Positions 5,182 to 5,566 of a DNA stretch of 5,566 nt are shown here, one piece after another. Origin of the DNA: Desulfurococcales archaeon ex4484_204. Its GTDB lineage: Archaea; Thermoproteota; Thermoprotei_A; Sulfolobales; NBVN01. A program made the translations under genes and the position numbers. Position 1 is the stretch's first letter, and every line of letters starts with the position of its first letter. A model generated the notes under the pieces. It searched no databases and was not told where the DNA came from. It saw only the letters and a program-made list of their open reading frames with translations. The stretch lies in the NCBI GenBank assembly GCA_002255065.1, contig NJEF01000072.1, positions 1-5,566 on the forward strand, in the 5' to 3' direction.

Positions 5182-5189
5182 TTTATAAA
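5182..5189 (+). promoter_or_regulatory. TATA box, probably for the TauE/SafE-like gene
   Basis: TTTATAAA sits inside an inverted repeat (AGATTT 5179-5184 with AAATCT 5188-5193). With start about 25 bases on, the transcript would begin near 5211 and have a leader of about 75 bases before the ATG at 5288. The surrounding symmetry could let a repressor bind over the TATA box, which is inference. ATTATAC at about 5217-5223 is an alternative. Confidence 0.4.
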
Positions 5190-5275
5190 ATCTCGCTTTA
5201 ACTCCCATTTGAGAGATTATACGAATAAAAACTGCGTGAAATACTCGTTAGTAGAAATTCAGGGCAAAATATGAT

Positions 5276-5283
5276 GGAAGGGA
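5276..5283 (+). promoter_or_regulatory. Shine-Dalgarno site deciding the start at 5288
   Basis: GGAAGGGAT is purine-rich and lies 4-5 bases before the ATG at 5288. Two nearer-upstream ATGs at 5271 and 5274 are in other frames and lack this spacing. The native genes of this window have TATA-to-start spacings that leave no room for such a site. Confidence 0.5.
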
Positions 5284-5287
5284 TAAA

Positions 5288-5566
5288 ATGGAACCAATAA
5301 CACAAATGCTGATATATCTTTTCATAGGTCTTTTTGCTGGGTTTATGAGCGGTATGTTTGGAATAGGCGGGGGCTCTATTAGGACACCTTTACTTTACGT
5401 TTCTGGATTGCCTTTACTAAGCGCTTTTGGAATAAATCTATTAGTTATACCATTCTCCTCTCTTACTGGCGCTATAAGTCACAGAAAGAATATAGATTGG
5501 GAAATTGCTCGATATGTAATAATTGGCGGGATAATGGGTACTTTAACAGGGGCATTTTTAACAGGA
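5288..5566 (+). CDS. TauE/SafE-family membrane permease, 5' part (runs off the window)
   Basis: The 93 residues visible are open to the window edge. Residues about 7-27 form the first membrane segment, followed by the family's glycine motif GIGGGSIRTPLL (25-36), a second hydrophobic stretch (about 38-60) with IPFSSLTGAISHRKNIDW, and a third (about 76-93). This is the typical start of TauE/SafE proteins (usually about 250-270 residues with 7-9 membrane segments), which export or import sulfite, sulfoacetate and other small organosulfur or carboxylate anions across the cytoplasmic membrane. The exact substrate cannot be told from this part. The gene is intact so far, unlike the decayed genes before it. 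Codon use is AT-rich (ATA, TTA, AGA) and unlike the GC-rich block. A Shine-Dalgarno site supports ATG 5288. Confidence 0.88.
   Translation, partial: MEPITQMLIYLFIGLFAGFMSGMFGIGGGSIRTPLLYVSGLPLLSAFGINLLVIPFSSLTGAISHRKNIDWEIARYVIIGGIMGTLTGAFLTG

Noticed and set aside
1..5566. CRISPR array or tandem repeat cluster
   Set aside because: No regularly spaced direct repeats were seen anywhere in the window.

Overview
The window looks like archaeal chromosome, most likely from a thermophilic Thermoproteota (crenarchaeal) lineage. The evidence is Arg codons dominated by AGG, TATA boxes about 25-29 bases upstream of start codons with no room for a leader (leaderless transcripts), an SPL-type radical SAM protein, and a B12-domain radical SAM protein with a C-terminal TRAM domain. 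I cannot name the genus.

Bases 1 to about 3965 are a GC-rich, compact native block. Positions 1-250 hold no convincing ORF but carry several strong inverted repeats and may encode a structured RNA read on the minus strand. A short minus-strand ParB-like gene (286-549) overlaps head-to-head with an SPL-family radical SAM gene (505-1380, +). A very small ORF (about 1417-1524, +) follows. A 231-base gap then holds three hairpins and ends in a TATA box serving a B12-binding/radical SAM/TRAM protein (1756-3366, +). Next, behind its own TATA box, is the first half of an MFS-like transporter (3412-3966, +).

At about base 3966 composition switches abruptly to AT-rich. The switch coincides with a sequence like the terminal inverted repeat of IS6-family elements, followed by the C-terminal part of an IS6/IS240-like transposase (minus, frameshifted). 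The stop codon of the MFS half-gene straddles this junction, so the transporter appears to have been cut by the element. Beyond it lie a small frameshifted helical ORF pair (+), a heavily decayed XerA-like tyrosine recombinase (minus, 4368-5120, with frameshifts, an in-frame stop and one altered catalytic residue), and the intact 5' part of a TauE/SafE-type membrane permease (5288 to window end, +). That last gene has a leader and a Shine-Dalgarno sequence, unlike the leaderless genes in the native block. The AT-rich part reads as an acquired, decaying mobile region, although an assembly chimera cannot be excluded from sequence alone.

The two radical SAM genes are not obviously one operon, since each promoter or gap suggests separate transcription. 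The most distinctive protein is the B12/radical SAM/TRAM enzyme: 33-40 residues separate the RGC cysteine from the GCGYC cysteine pair, and that interval contains four additional cysteines.
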